This document shows, one piece after another, positions 21,901 through 34,078 of a DNA stretch of 64,000 nt. The position numbers and the translations under genes were made by a program. The stretch is taken from assembly GCF_963675165.1 (NCBI RefSeq), contig NC_087385.1, positions 2,666,501 through 2,730,500 on the forward strand. The letters are read 5' to 3'. The notes beneath the pieces were generated by a model. It worked only from the letters and a program-made list of their open reading frames with translations. It was not told the origin of the DNA and did no database searches. How positions within the stretch are numbered: the first letter of the stretch is position 1; every line of letters begins with the position of its first letter. The stretch is from Halichondria panicea. Taxonomy: Eukaryota > Porifera > Demospongiae > Suberitida > Halichondriidae.

Positions 21901-24900
21901 CACCTTCCTTCTCAGAGTAAGCGGTGCCAGAGGAGGTTAGATACCACTTGAATTATTATTAAGCAAATGGTCGAGTGGTATCCGACCTCCATACACAAAA
22001 AGTTTTGCAAGAGGTTTATGGTTACTTCTACTCTATATAATAAAGGCACGTATTTAAGTCCTATCTAATAACAGAGTTTATCTGCAAGTATCCATGTTAT
22101 CGATGATAGTTGATTGCTATCCATCTCAACAAACATGACAGACAATTGATTGTCATGCAGGACTCTCTGGGAGGTAATGCTAAGACAAACCTGGTCGCCA
22201 ACGTCCACCCGAGTGCCCGGTGCTTTGGAGAAAGTTTGTCAACTCTTAATTTTGCCCGTCGGACCAAAATGATCAAGAACAAAGCTGTAGTGAACGAGGA
22301 CACCACTGGCAATGTCTTGCAGCTGCAGGCTGAGATCAGGAGACTGAAGGAACAACTTGAGAAGTTCAGAGGTGAGCAAAGTGCCCAGTCTGAGCATAAT
22401 TGGGTGTACATGCACGACACATAATTATTTCAACTCCCTCCCCTCCATACACTTGCTGAATTTGTGTACGTGTAGAAAATAGTACCTGTAAATCTGATTA
22501 ACTGCATCTATACATTGTGAGGACTGGTACCCATGTTGCAATTTCACATTCTAGTACTCACCTTATATAGCTCTGTCATTTGATTGTTCCACGTGCTAGC
22601 TGCCACATTTTTGCGGGTTCGTGTTAATGGTATTCATGCAGTTACGATCAAACCATAAGTATTTACATCATACTGCTTCTTTAAAAGGGAGCTTTTCAGC
22701 ATGTTTAACATCACTCTGGTCTCCCTTCAAAGCGAATAAATCTTTCGCCTTTTACTAAAGATTTCCGTGGAGGGGGACACTCAATGAGTATGCACTGAAT
22801 TTGTTTGCGGCCCCTTTATTGGGGCTTACTAAAATATAAAATAAAAATTGGTCCACATTCGACAGTCTATGGTAAAGTGCTTATTGATGAACACGAAAGG
22901 TTCTCCTTGCAAGGTATCAGAGTAGGTCGGACATCACTTGAACTTTCACTAATTATGACCTTTTAATGATATTCCAGGCCAAATTGCTTTTCGTTTTTGC
23001 TGACTCAGTAGTAGCGTCCACTGCACTTTTGCTAGTCTCATATTTCAGCCGCCCTCTAAAAGTTGGGCAGCCTAATCGCGAGTCTATATTATAGAGGGCG
23101 ACTGATTCATGAGACAATGTTTCTACACAGTTTCTGTCGCTGAATCTGTTGATAACTAGTTGTGTTTGGTGTCTGTGATGGTTACTGGACCTAATCCTAT
23201 CAGCACATATTAGCCAAATCCAGTCGTGTTTTACTGCTGACACAGCAAAAACAAAAAGCAATTTAAAGTCCTCGGAAGCAGATTTTAATTAAGAACTTTT
23301 TGACCTATTATTTTATCCTCCTCTGAGGTTTAAGTACATTCCACTTTTAACTGCAATGTAAATTTGTATTTTCAGCTGGCAATGTGGAGCCCCCCCTCTC
23401 CCCTGAGCCGTACATTGGGGGGTCCGATGACGAGAAAGCCATTCAAGAGCTAAGGGGAATGCTCGCTGCCTCCATGAGCACTAGGGACAAGGCTGAGAAA
23501 GACAGAATGGTGAAGATGTTAACCATCCTATTTCTATTCTCATAACTTACCTAAAATTGTCTGACACTGTGTGTCTATTTGACTAAGCATACATAAATAT
23601 ACAAAATGTACATTGTGTGTCACTACTTTGATGAATACATGTAGTGTACTCCAATCTCAATCTAGAATCTTGAATAAAATGCAGGCCTTACTGGATCGAG
23701 TTGAGAGCTTGCAAAAGATGTGCAAGCAGAAGGACAACTTCCTGCAGTCCACGAAAATGATCCTTAAGTTCAGAGAGACCCATATTGCCAATCTAGAGAA
23801 GAACACCGACTCTGAGCCGACAGAGACTGACCAAGGGAATGCCATCGTAAGCAAATTGTTGACCTGTTAAAAGCACACCATCAATATTAATTCCAGACAC
23901 AATTATTAACAATTCTACATGATACACACATTTAATCTCTGAATCCTAACTTAGGTACAAGTTAGCTTTCACTAGAAAAGTACAATCGTAATCGTGAAAG
24001 CATCACTCACATAATTATATACATGACGTAGTGGGATTAGCACAAAACTAATGTTTTTACTCGACTGATCTTTACCCAACTTCTATCTCAGGTTAATTTG
24101 TAACTGGGTTTGGTACTTGTCTTGATCTTTACGGTCAGCTCATGCTTTGTAATACATAATACATAATCATGTCGTCCATGTTTTCACACCATAATTTCAT
24201 ACATGTAGGGCCTGCTCAAACAGGAGATAGAACAACTCAAATACATGGTGAATCACCATCCCGACGTCTCCAAGTTTGCTAGAGAGACTCTCAACCTCAA
24301 GGCGGAGGTAAAGAGACTGAAAGGAGTGTCTTCTGGAGGGCAGGACCTCTCCAAAGAAGTGGCCAGGACTCACAAGTACACACTACAGCTAGAACGTCAG
24401 CTCAGACACTTTCTAACAAAAGGTAAGTTGCTGCTGGTATTTAAACCTGAAGATACAATCATGAACATCTGTTATAGCTGCTCATCTTGCATGTACATGC
24501 ATACAGTCTGTATACTCCATGTGCAGATGGTGGTACCTCATCTCCCCTGAGCAAGCGTGGCTCCTCACGACAGTCTGAGGCAACTATATTAGAGTTGGAG
24601 AACCTCAAGGCTCGTTGCAAACAACTGGCTGCTGAGCTGGACAAGGCCAGGAAGACTATGCACACTGAGAGAGAAGAGTTCCATTTAAAGGAGACCAAAC
24701 TGGAGGCCAGTCTCACTGCCTCTAGGAAAGCAAACCTCGAGTTGGAGGTAAGGAAAGAAAAGAAAATTATGCTTCAGTGTCTGGTTGTAGACTTGTTTGT
24801 CTTTGTGAGTGTCCTCATTGTTGTTCAACCTGCTCTATTCGCACGCCACAGTGTGAATTGTTTAACCCAATCGTTGCATTCCATTAAAACCACTTGAAAG

Positions 24901-27900
24901 TCTGAGACTCTGATGCTATAAAATGTAGCTGTTTGTGTGCTGAGTATCACTCTGGTCTTCCTTCAAAGCGAATAAATCTTTCGCCTTTTACTAAAGATTT
25001 CCGTGGAGGGGGACACTCAATGAGTATGCACTGAATTTGTTTGTGGTCCTCTTTGTGAGGGCTTACTGAGTAAAAACAATTATAGACACTGTGAACTGTC
25101 TCTCAAATGAAGTGTGTGATATATGTGAAGTTGTCGTTACAATTATGTGTTGCTTCACTGTAGAGGAGCATTGAAGCACTCAAGCTGAAGAACAGTGTGG
25201 AGAAAGCCACTCTCAATGACATGCACATGAACACAATAAAGGTATGTATGAATTGTGAATAAAATTCTGGTATTCTGGATGCTAGTATAATGTTCCAGTG
25301 TTATACATTGGTATTTGATGTGTCACTACTGCAGTTTACAAGAACGCAAAACCAAATAGCAACCATATGTTGCAGTGTGTTATGTGTTCTTACTCATGCA
25401 AGAGAAATGTACTTATACAACTCGAGCCGAGCCCGAGATCAAGAGTTGTATTAGCAGTACAGCACGAGGGGTAGTCTCTGTATTAGTAGTACAGCACGAG
25501 GGGTAGTCTCGATACCAGGCCGAACTTTTTCTGGGAGTGCGCCTGGTAACAACTGCTTGCACATGCACTAATCTCACCCCGGTATCTGGGGGCTTTGGAT
25601 AACACCGGTAAAACAATGACATCACAACGAACAAAAGTGGATTGATAGAAAAATCGATTGAAGTTTTCTGCCCATCTGATAACATTCTGATAGCCTGCTA
25701 TGTTAACAAAAGGCTCACAGCCTGCAACAGTGTGGATGACAATCGCATCAATGCACTCCAGTTTCGTATTAAAGCAATGCGAGCTAATGGTGTGGTGGAT
25801 GGTGCTTTAGGTAGAATAGGACTATTAAAGCAATGCGAGCTAATAGCGTGGTGGATGGTGCTTTAGGTAGAGTAGGACTATTAAAGCAATGCGAGCTAAT
25901 GGCGTGGTGGATGGTGCTTTAGGTAGAATAGGATTGTAAAAGCAATGCGAGCTAATAGCGTGGTGGATGGTGCTTTAGGTAGAATAGGATTGTAAAAGCA
26001 ATGCGAGCTAATGGTGTGGTGGATGGTGCTTTAGGTAGAATAGGATTGTAAAAGCAATGCGAGCTAATAGCGTGGTGGATGGTGCTTTAGGTAGAATAGG
26101 ATTGTAAAAGCAATGCGAGCTAATGGTGTGGTGGATGGTGCTTTAGGTAGAATAGGATTGTAAAAGCAATGCGAGCTAATAGCGTGGTGGATGGTGCTTT
26201 AGGTAGAATAGGATTTTAAAAGCAATGCGAGCTAATGGTGTGGTGGATGGTGCTTTAGGTAGAATAGGATTATAAAAGCAATGCGAGCTAATGGCGTGGT
26301 GGATGGTGCTTTAGGTAGAATAGGACTATTAAAGCAATGCGAGCTAATGGCGTGGTGGATGGTGCTTTAGGTAGAATAGGACTATTAAAGCAATGCGAGC
26401 TAATGGCGTGGTGGATGGTGCTTTAGGTAGAATAGGACTATTAAAGCAATGCGAGCTAATGGCGTGGTGGATGGTGCTTTAGGTAGAATCGGACTATTAA
26501 AGCAATGCGAGCTAATGGCGTGGTGGATGGTGCTTTAGGTAGAATCGGACTATTAAAGCAATGCGAGCTAATGGCGTGGTGGATGATGCTTTAGGTAGAA
26601 TCGGACTATTAAAGCAATGCGAGCTAATGGCGTGGTGGATGGTGCTTTAGGTAGAATCGGACTATTAAAGCAATGCGAGCTAATGGCGTGGTGGTGCTTT
26701 AGGTAGAATCGGACTATTAAAGCAATGCGAGCTAATGGCGTGGTGGAATCTTTAGGTAGAATCAGACTATTAATAGTATAGTTAAGAGTGCAATATGAGA
26801 TTAATAGCACGAGTAACAAGCAATGGCAAGGCTTCTAATTACGCAGAGTGCTATTTAATTTATTTGCTTGTTATGAGTGCTTCCTTATTGCACGAGTAAC
26901 CATACTATTGATTTCTAATCGTTTATGATGCAGTTCTCTGCAGTTTTAATAATAATTATGTTCAGCCGTGGCCATTATTCGTAAACAATACGTCGTCATT
27001 GACAGTGTGTCGAGTAATGCACGTCGTAATTGTATGAATTCCAGTACGCTAATAGCACATCATACGATTGCATGGGTAATATATCAATATCATCCAGGTA
27101 TATTGACACATCCTGGGTGATATTGATATATCACCCAGGCATGTCTGTATTTACAACAGTAGTACAACCCTTTGATGTCTGACCACAATGAGCAATACTC
27201 CATGCAATATTTATGATTATTGCACTCAGCCGTGCAATAAGTAAACTGGTACTTGTTCCATTTTATACCTACGCATGTGTAATGTTGTATGTACTGTCAG
27301 TCCTTTGTCAGAGGCTATAACATTTAATATTGGAGTAGTAGATTCCTTTTGTATAATTATAGATTCATTTTGTGATTGTATCTCAAGACTGTGCTTCCTT
27401 TACCACAGTCCATGCTAACACCTCGACGAGATCTGATCCAACCCAGCAAGTCCATATCCAGTACACCCTACTCTAAGATTCAGCGTGCCGACTCAGATCC
27501 CATTCGACGGCTATCCCTCAGTTTCAATGGAGCTGTGACCACACCCACTAAACCACCCACTATTTTTGAGAACCCTGGAAACGTAGAGGTCAGCTCACTT
27601 GTAACAACAGCTAAAATGGGGCTACAAAGGACACCGAGGGTTAAAAGTGAAGAGGAGAATGAACATGTTAATGACATGATTAGTTTAGCCACACCTACTG
27701 AAGTGGCAGATGAAGGAAATGAGATGAATATTGAGGGTGCTCTCACAGATGAGCTCAAAATACTGCAGGACAAGAATAGACACCTGTATCGGCAAATAGA
27801 GGTAGTACATGTAACAATTTGTGTGTTCAGGTTTATCTTATGACTAATAATGAGGGTATGTATACGCAGGCTAATAAAGATTTACTTGTAGCTGCATTCT

Positions 27901-30900
27901 TCTGTGTGATGCCCTGTATTGTAATGTTCGCAGGATCTTGAAACTAAAGTGCTGCATTTGGGTCAAGACAGGGCAGCCCTTAAAACGCAGTTACAAGAGC
28001 TTACACAGGTATAATATATGCCAGTTTTTTGACAATGTTTGTAAACGTGCAGGGAGTGTATGTGTAGTCATCACCACACATAGCTATGAGATCGTAATAA
28101 TTATGTGAATTATACGTACTCTCCATACAGTTAGATCAGTCTGAGCGTCAGTTACTGCAGAACCGAGAGCAGGAATGCTTGGAGAAGATCTCTGCCTTGT
28201 CCTCTCAAATAGCCACTCTCACAAGCTGCAACACTGGTGAGCACACAATAACATTGATCAGCTCGGGAGTGGGCTTTTCTTAGGGTGTAGTTATTCTTGT
28301 ACCTAAAGTTGTATGAATTCTATGTACCTACTATACACATGCATGTACATGTACGTACAGCACTTGCAATCATAGCTGTCACATTGTTAAACTGATTGGT
28401 TGTAAGAAACGGACAAAGTGGTAGTATTTTTATAACTAATCCTTTTTTTGTGTGTGTGTGAAACATTCTCGCAGTGTATTAGGAACATGCCCTTACAGAC
28501 TCAACATAATTATTTATAGTAATAATTATTGCTCAATTATTCTGTTCACACACTTTAGTTCTAGACAGTGAAGTTGTTGACCTGAGGGTGTGTCTGCAAT
28601 CAGCTGACAAAGAGCTAGCGGAGGTCAAGGCAGATCTCAAGGGGGAGAGACACAGGCATCAAACTAAGATCATGGAGCACATGCAAACAGTTAGTTCAAA
28701 GTATTTCCCCCCTACTCATTGTGTAATTTGTTAACAAATTGTAGACAAGGCATAATATGTACGTACACACTTGGCATTGGCACTGTGCACTTTTTTTTTA
28801 CTATTCATCCATGTGGTGTGTGGTTACTAATTTCGGTCGTCCTTTTTGTTGCAGATAGGAAAACTGGAGCAACTAGTCTCCACACAGACAGCTGGCTGGG
28901 ACAGGAGCACAGAACAACTCCAAAATTTGCAGGTACTTAGACATAAACACTGGTACATGTAGCTAATTTCATGAGTGACTGAGTGCTAATGTGCAGATGT
29001 GTACGAACAACACATTGTTATTGCGTAAATTATACAATAATTAATGCATTTTTAGAGCTAGATCTCACGTCTCTGTATGTTTACAGCTGGTTTCGTCCTT
29101 GTATAACTACATGTATATATACGTCACTCTTTATGTAGGATGAGGTGGAGACACTTCGCGAGGAGCTGACGTTCAAAGATCATCACGTATCAGAACTGAG
29201 TAGTGCTGTGGGTAGGGAAAAGGAGCAAGGGACGGCTCTAGAAAAAGAGGTGCAAGGACTGTTGGAGAAACTTGCCATTGAAGTAGAAAAGAATACCAGC
29301 CTCAGCTCTGAGTTACAAGAGGGCAGTCAGGGAAAGAAGGTATGATACATAATTGATATTTGTATGTGCTACGTACAAGAATTTCATATCGATTGAACAC
29401 GCATAGCTAACACTGTGCATGTTATCTTGTAGCAGAACATGTCCACTAGCTTACCCTATCTTTGATTAACTGTATAATTTAAAAGCTCTTGTTTTGCTCA
29501 CAGCAATTAGTCGCGATGGTGAACGAAAACAGCCGGCTCAAGTCGGACGTGGAGCAGCTTGAGGGTGAACTGCGATCACAGCTGACTCTTCACAAGCAAG
29601 AGTTAGAGGAGATAGAGAGGACTATCACCTCACTTCTGACCAGGCAGGGGTCTGATGAGGTGGCCATTGCTGGCCTCATGGGAACCATTCAGGAACTGAG
29701 AGAGGAGTCCAATAAGAGCAATGCCCGGGCTACCACTCTTAGTAAAGAGGTAGAGGACTCCAACAATGAACTGAGTGCAGCTGCTGCAAAGATTGATCAG
29801 CTCGTGAGTGAGCCTCCCTGAGTGTATAATTCTTTTTGAACTTTCCATGTGAGCATGAATTCATAGACTATTCACCTACATGTTTATTTAAAGCAGTACA
29901 TACATTTCACATGTTTAAGACTTCTGAGGCGTTTACAGTCAAGTCAGAATTAACGGAACAAGTGTCTAAGTTTGAGAGGGACCTCAAGCGGACTGAGACG
30001 GAGAAGGAGGTGATCCTTGATGATCTAGACGGCCTCCATGAGCAATACCAGCAGCTCCAAGAGGGGTATGATGCTCAGACCAGGGTGATAGGTGAAGTTC
30101 GTGCAGAAGTTGAGAGACTAACTGTTGAGCTGGTAAATAAGGAGACACAGCTGGCAGCACTGCACAGCCATCAGAGGGAGAGGAGGGAGTCACTCTCTAG
30201 GGTGAGTGTTGGGTTTGAATGCACTCTGTGTCAGTCGAGGTCTTAACCTTTGCTTAATTTATTTTCAGGTAACAGCTGCCCAGTATACAGCAGAAGACAA
30301 AATTGAAGAAATTGAAGAATATCCTGTTTATAGTGTACATGAACCGGCATGTGTAACTTCATATTGTGCTAATGAATTGTGCTAGTGGTAGAGCATTTAT
30401 TGTGTAAATTGTTTCCTTGACCTAACTTAAGCTGAAGCAGTGTTTGGATCAAGCTGCGGACATGATCAGCAAGTACGAGGCCAGTCAAGATGACAAGAAT
30501 AAAGAATTACAATCAGTAAAGGTACATAGTTGGCCATTAATTAGCCATAGCAGTTTCTTTATAGCCGCTAATTTTTAGCAAACCAGTTTGAGATTATATC
30601 CAGCCATTGGTCAGGTTCCGACAAAAATTTGCGTAGGGAAGCTTAAAACTTATTACATTTGTGTAGTCACTGATAGAGATCTACTATCACATAACGTGAC
30701 AGTTGACCTCTAATATCTTCTCTAGGAGGAGCTGTCATCAAGGATGCATTTACAAGAGGAAAACAGCACCCTTGAGTCTCTTGTCACCTCTCTCCAGTAC
30801 AAGCTCTCACTCGCAGAGGAACAGCTCCACAGCACTCAGAGTGAACTTCAGAAACAACTAGAAGAAACACTCACTCGGATCAATGCGCTCGAGGCAGACT

Positions 30901-31880
30901 CAAAGCTGGCAGCTCAAGAGCGAGACAAGGCTAAGTATGAGAGTGAGGATCTGAGGGAGAAATGTCAGGGACAAACTAAGACCATTGATGCCTTAACTCA
31001 ACAGATGGCAAGGTCAGCATTCTATTAAGTGTCCTATAATTATAATCAATAGCATTTCACCTTTTACTCCTAGTTACACAATGTTCAGAATACGGTTTTA
31101 TTGGTTTCAAATATTATTTTGTGTAGCTAATAAAAGTCCATGTACAATTGGTCAACTTGGTCTTTCCCTGCTGCACTATTTTAGGCATTCCTCTTTGGTA
31201 TATCACTTTACAGATATAAATCTCACGAGGAATCTCTCTTCCTGGAAAAGGAGAACCTTCGATCACAACTAGAAACCATACAAGAAGAGCGATCTAAACT
31301 ATCTAAGGTTAGTAACTATACATACTGTTGCCTTTGGGCTCATTGTTCTTTACGAACTCTTATGTGTTTAAACCACTGTTTCTCAATAATTCACTTTCTA
31401 TGGTTATCACTCAGGAATGTGAAAAGCTTGCTAAGGAAAATGCTGTGATTTCTGGCCACCAAAATATCAGACAAAAAATCCAATATCATGCCACTGTGAA
31501 GATAGAGAACAATAAGCTCAGAGAAGTATGCTGATTTACTAATGTGTAATCCTTACCATTCCAGCCCCCCTCCCCCCTCCCCCCCCCTGTTATTCGACTA
31601 AAGCTAGTGACATTCTAAGTTACATTAATCAGGATACTGAAGGAGTCACACCTGATGTAGTGCTGTGTTATTTGTAATGTTGTGTTTTATGCAGGAGGTG
31701 GTCCAGCTGCGTGGCCGTTTGAAGCAGAAAAATGAGCAAGTTTCTCAGTTGCATCAGCTATTGACTGAGAAGGAGCTACAGCCAGCTAGCCACTCAGGAA
31801 AGTCTAGCCCACCTGTTCAGAGCACTCGTAGCTATTCTGACACTCTAGCCAAAGAAAATTTACTTCCTAAGCGTAGCTAA
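18914..31880 (+). CDS. KIF15: Kinesin-12 family motor KIF15
   Basis: A 29-exon model in consistent phase, 1,448 aa (human about 1,388). Exon starts: 18914, 19569, 19944, 20277, 20462, 20702, 20995, 21515, 21791, 22161, 23376, 23685, 24209, 24527, 25164, 27409, 27934, 28131, 28559, 28855, 29139, 29504, 29920, 30269, 30432, 30726, 31214, 31415, 31695. KIF15 is a plus-end-directed mitotic kinesin that crosslinks spindle microtubules and backs up Eg5. The motor domain (~residues 11-350) begins [11 protein letters not shown] and has P-loop GQTGSGKT, switch I NRESSRSH and switch [28 protein letters not shown] and [20 protein letters not shown] are KIF15-specific in wording. The rest is coiled coil. 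The C-terminal [12 protein letters not shown] matches the vertebrate GHQNLHQKIQY. Weakest points: the exon 12 and 23 acceptors and the exon 24 donor. Introns host two U5 genes, a minisatellite and MITEs. Confidence 0.93.
21932..21990. repeat. Short hairpin in KIF15 intron 9
   Basis: GAGGTTAGATACCACTTGAA is followed after ~19 nt by its near reverse complement ending GTGGTATCCGACCTCC. A related fragment (GTCGGACATCACTTGAA) lies at about 22927-22943. It is probably a small MITE family. Confidence 0.55.
22710..22828 (+). ncRNA. U5 spliceosomal snRNA gene, copy 1 (KIF15 intron 10)
   Basis: Recognisable U5: the 5' part ATCACTCTGG..CTTCAAAGCG, stem I with AAATCTTTC and its partner AAAGATTTCCG, and the invariant loop I GCCTTTTAC at 22747-22755, which aligns exon ends in the spliceosome. 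An Sm-type site AATTTGTTTG lies at 22799-22808, followed by a 3' stem (GCCCC TTTATT GGGGC) near 22810-22826. It lies on the same strand as the host gene. It is expected to have its own snRNA promoter, but I cannot identify a PSE by eye. Confidence 0.93.
22981..23264. mobile_element. 284-bp MITE in KIF15 intron 10
   Basis: The left end AAATTGCTTTTCGTTTTTGC (22981) matches the reverse complement of the right end at 23243-23264 with about one mismatch. The minus-strand frame across it is not coding. It sits between U5 copy 1 and exon 11. Confidence 0.7.
24946..25064 (+). ncRNA. U5 spliceosomal snRNA gene, copy 2 (KIF15 intron 14)
   Basis: Almost identical to copy 1 from TTCAAAGCG through the Sm site: loop I GCCTTTTAC at 24983-24991 and Sm site AATTTGTTTG at 25034-25043. 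The 3' stem differs in sequence but keeps pairing (GTCCTC TTTGTG AGGGC type), a compensatory-looking change that argues for function rather than a dead copy. The 5' flanks of the two copies are not similar beyond a few bases. Confidence 0.92.
25771..26775. repeat. 56-bp minisatellite, about 18 copies, in KIF15 intron 15
   Basis: The unit begins AAAGCAATGCGAGCTAATGG and contains GTGGTGGATGGTGC and TTTAGGTAGAAT. Starts fall every 56 bp from 25771 (25827, 25883, 25939 and so on to ~26717). Variants form blocks: GGACTATT, GGATTGTA, then TCGGACTATT, showing local homogenisation. The last two units are shortened. Just upstream, 25443-25507 has a ~33-bp duplication (CAGTACAGCACGAGGGGTAG). Confidence 0.95.
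27074..27136. repeat. Imperfect hairpin in KIF15 intron 15
   Basis: Arm 27074-27098 pairs with 27112-27136, with 23 of 25 positions complementary (core ATATCAATATCAT). Probably the centre of a small MITE. Confidence 0.6.
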
Positions 31881-34078
31881 GTTTATTCCATGTGATTTTT
31901 ATGTGTTTGATGAGCCTTAAATAATATATTATATATATCACTTCACACCATTTTATTCCAATGATGATCGGTCCCTTCAAAACTTATTAGATTTATAACA
32001 GTTGCAGGAGTTACTGATTTTTATGCATCGGGGCATGCTTAGCCGCTGGAGGCATACAGTGAAGTTGGGCAGAGCCAACCAGTTAAGCTGACTTAGCTAG
32101 ACTCATGCATCTTAGTGCAAATAGATTCTGGTAGAGTCTAGTGTCATGTTGCACTTATGCCCTATTGAGCTACACTGTCGGGTAGCTTCGTAAATAGATG
32201 TAAACTGTGCTTGTATAATATATTTTGGGTGCATGCAAGCATAGTGTGCATATAGATCTTAGGTATCGTTTGTTAAGTAAAACTATAACGCTAAAGTGAC
32301 GGAACGTGTTAGTATGTGCACACTTAAAGATAACTAAGTCGAGATTGTGGTACAAAATATGTCTGTTTAGTTGCTGCCTGGCACAATTTAATCAAATTAT
32401 ACCGACGTCCCATGTAGGGTATAAAGATCTAGGTATATCAATGCCCAATATTGTTCTCCAAAATTATTCGAAAACATCCTTATAAGGTTCTTTTTGGGGT
32501 GCATTTGATTTTATGATAATATTTAGACCATTTAATAAAATGCAATTAGCTTGTATGTGGTGTATTTATTTGATGCAAGCTTGCTCTTACTGCCTGCAGG
32601 TAGTCAACATAAAAGAACTCTCAGATGACGACTGTTTACCTCTTGCAGCTTAGGAATGAGAAGCCATGACCATGCAGGATGAATGTGGTAATTTATTGGT
32701 ACATACTAAACTAGTACACAGTCATGAGCTACATTGTGATTTCTTTTCTGTCGAAACTTGTCATGTTGTTTAAAGGGTGTGGCTGCTTTCTACAATAAAC
32801 TGTAAGTTAGTAATATTATTAGTTTATCCTCTTATTAATTATTGTTTACAGGTATGCTCTTTCGTTGATTGCACTTAGGACTCACATAATTACGCTTAGG
32901 TCGCTATGGTTTCACATTTGGGTCCTTTTAATGAAGTCGCAAGCATACATGCGTCCTTACTCATAATATTGATTGCATACCAAAACTGCACATGACAAGC
33001 CTAGTGTTTATCTTGGGCGATTGCACCCAATTTTTGCTTAGTTCTTGAGGCATATACCGGCCATGTACGTACATATGCTGTTTTGGAAGCTACTGCTCTG
33101 CAAGCGAGGTGGCTTTCTTTTTTCTACGGTGTGTAGTTATTGCCTTGTGCTAGTAGCCTAGCACTCACAGCCTTTGTCTGCAGCATTAGTTCCTTTAAAC
33201 TCTGTTATATATATATATCTGTCTATAATTATTTTGTTTTTGGTGCCAGAAAATGTGCATTTAAACGATGCCAATCAGGTTTTTATCACGATTGCAATTG
33301 GTACTGAGGTGTATAATTCTTAGTCCATTATTGGACGTATTAATGTGTCCATAATCATTTTGACTATTGTGATACAGCACTCAATTTAGTTGTGTGGAAA
33401 GTTCTTGGGTTATAATTATAGCTAGTGTGATTGATTGGGGTCAGCATTCTGATAGTAAGAAGTGCCAAAGCTATGTACAGGTATGTCACATTTTAGAGTC
33501 TACTGTAGTACTATTATACTTAATCGGTATACATCAGGCAAAATCATACGACGTGGGTGGGGCGTGGGCGGATAATCAAAGGCTGATTACTTGAGCTGCA
33601 CCGTGCCTGTCGTACCTCCTCTGCGTAGTATTATACTTAATCGGTATACATCAGGCAAAATCATACGACGTGGGTGGGGTGTGGGCGGATAATTAAAGGC
33701 TCGTACCTCCTCTGAGTAGTATTATACTTAATCAGTATGCAGATTTCAAGCATCCTAATTATAGTAATTATAAGCGTACTGGGAGGGTTTCATCTAGTGG
33801 GGGGAGGAGGGGTGAACCTTCCCCCCCCAAATATGACATCATCACATTAATACTGTCTATGATGTGTAATACAATAATGTGATGCAATAGCATGTACTAG
33901 GGTGTGTGGTCAACAAATGTGGGAGTGGTTAAACATTTTGCGGCCTGCGTACCTTCCCCCAGACTTTTACGAGATGAAACAGTGACTGAAAATAGCAAAG
34001 CAGTTTCTAATTGAACAGCTCTATAACAGTATATACACAACTATATACGTTTCTTTTTTTGTTTCTTGTTGTCTTACA
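31881..34078. other. Intergenic between KIF15 and the collagen/vWA gene (tail to tail)
   Basis: No gene seen. A fragment resembling dispersed repeat B (GCATCGGGGCATGCTTAGCC) lies near 32026-32060. A ~118-bp tandem duplication lies at 33508-33741. The segment 33780-33960 has G- and C-rich runs of repeat character. Confidence 0.55.
33508..33741. repeat. Tandem duplication, ~118-bp unit, about two copies
   Basis: The string from ATTATACTTAATCGGTATAC through CATACGACGTGGGTGGGG and GTGGGCGGATAAT occurs at about 33513 and again at about 33629 with few differences, followed by a partial third start near 33721. Confidence 0.85.

Noticed and set aside
25771-26775. CRISPR-like array
   Set aside because: The units are contiguous 56-bp repeats with no unique spacers, within a eukaryotic intron; it is a minisatellite.
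30319-30431. Possible U12-type AT-AC intron in KIF15 (ATATCCT at 30319 and TTCCTTGAC near 30413)
   Set aside because: The motifs resemble minor-spliceosome signals, but every AT-AC or AT-AG pairing breaks the phase with exon 25. A GT donor at 30326 with the acceptor at 30431 keeps the frame.
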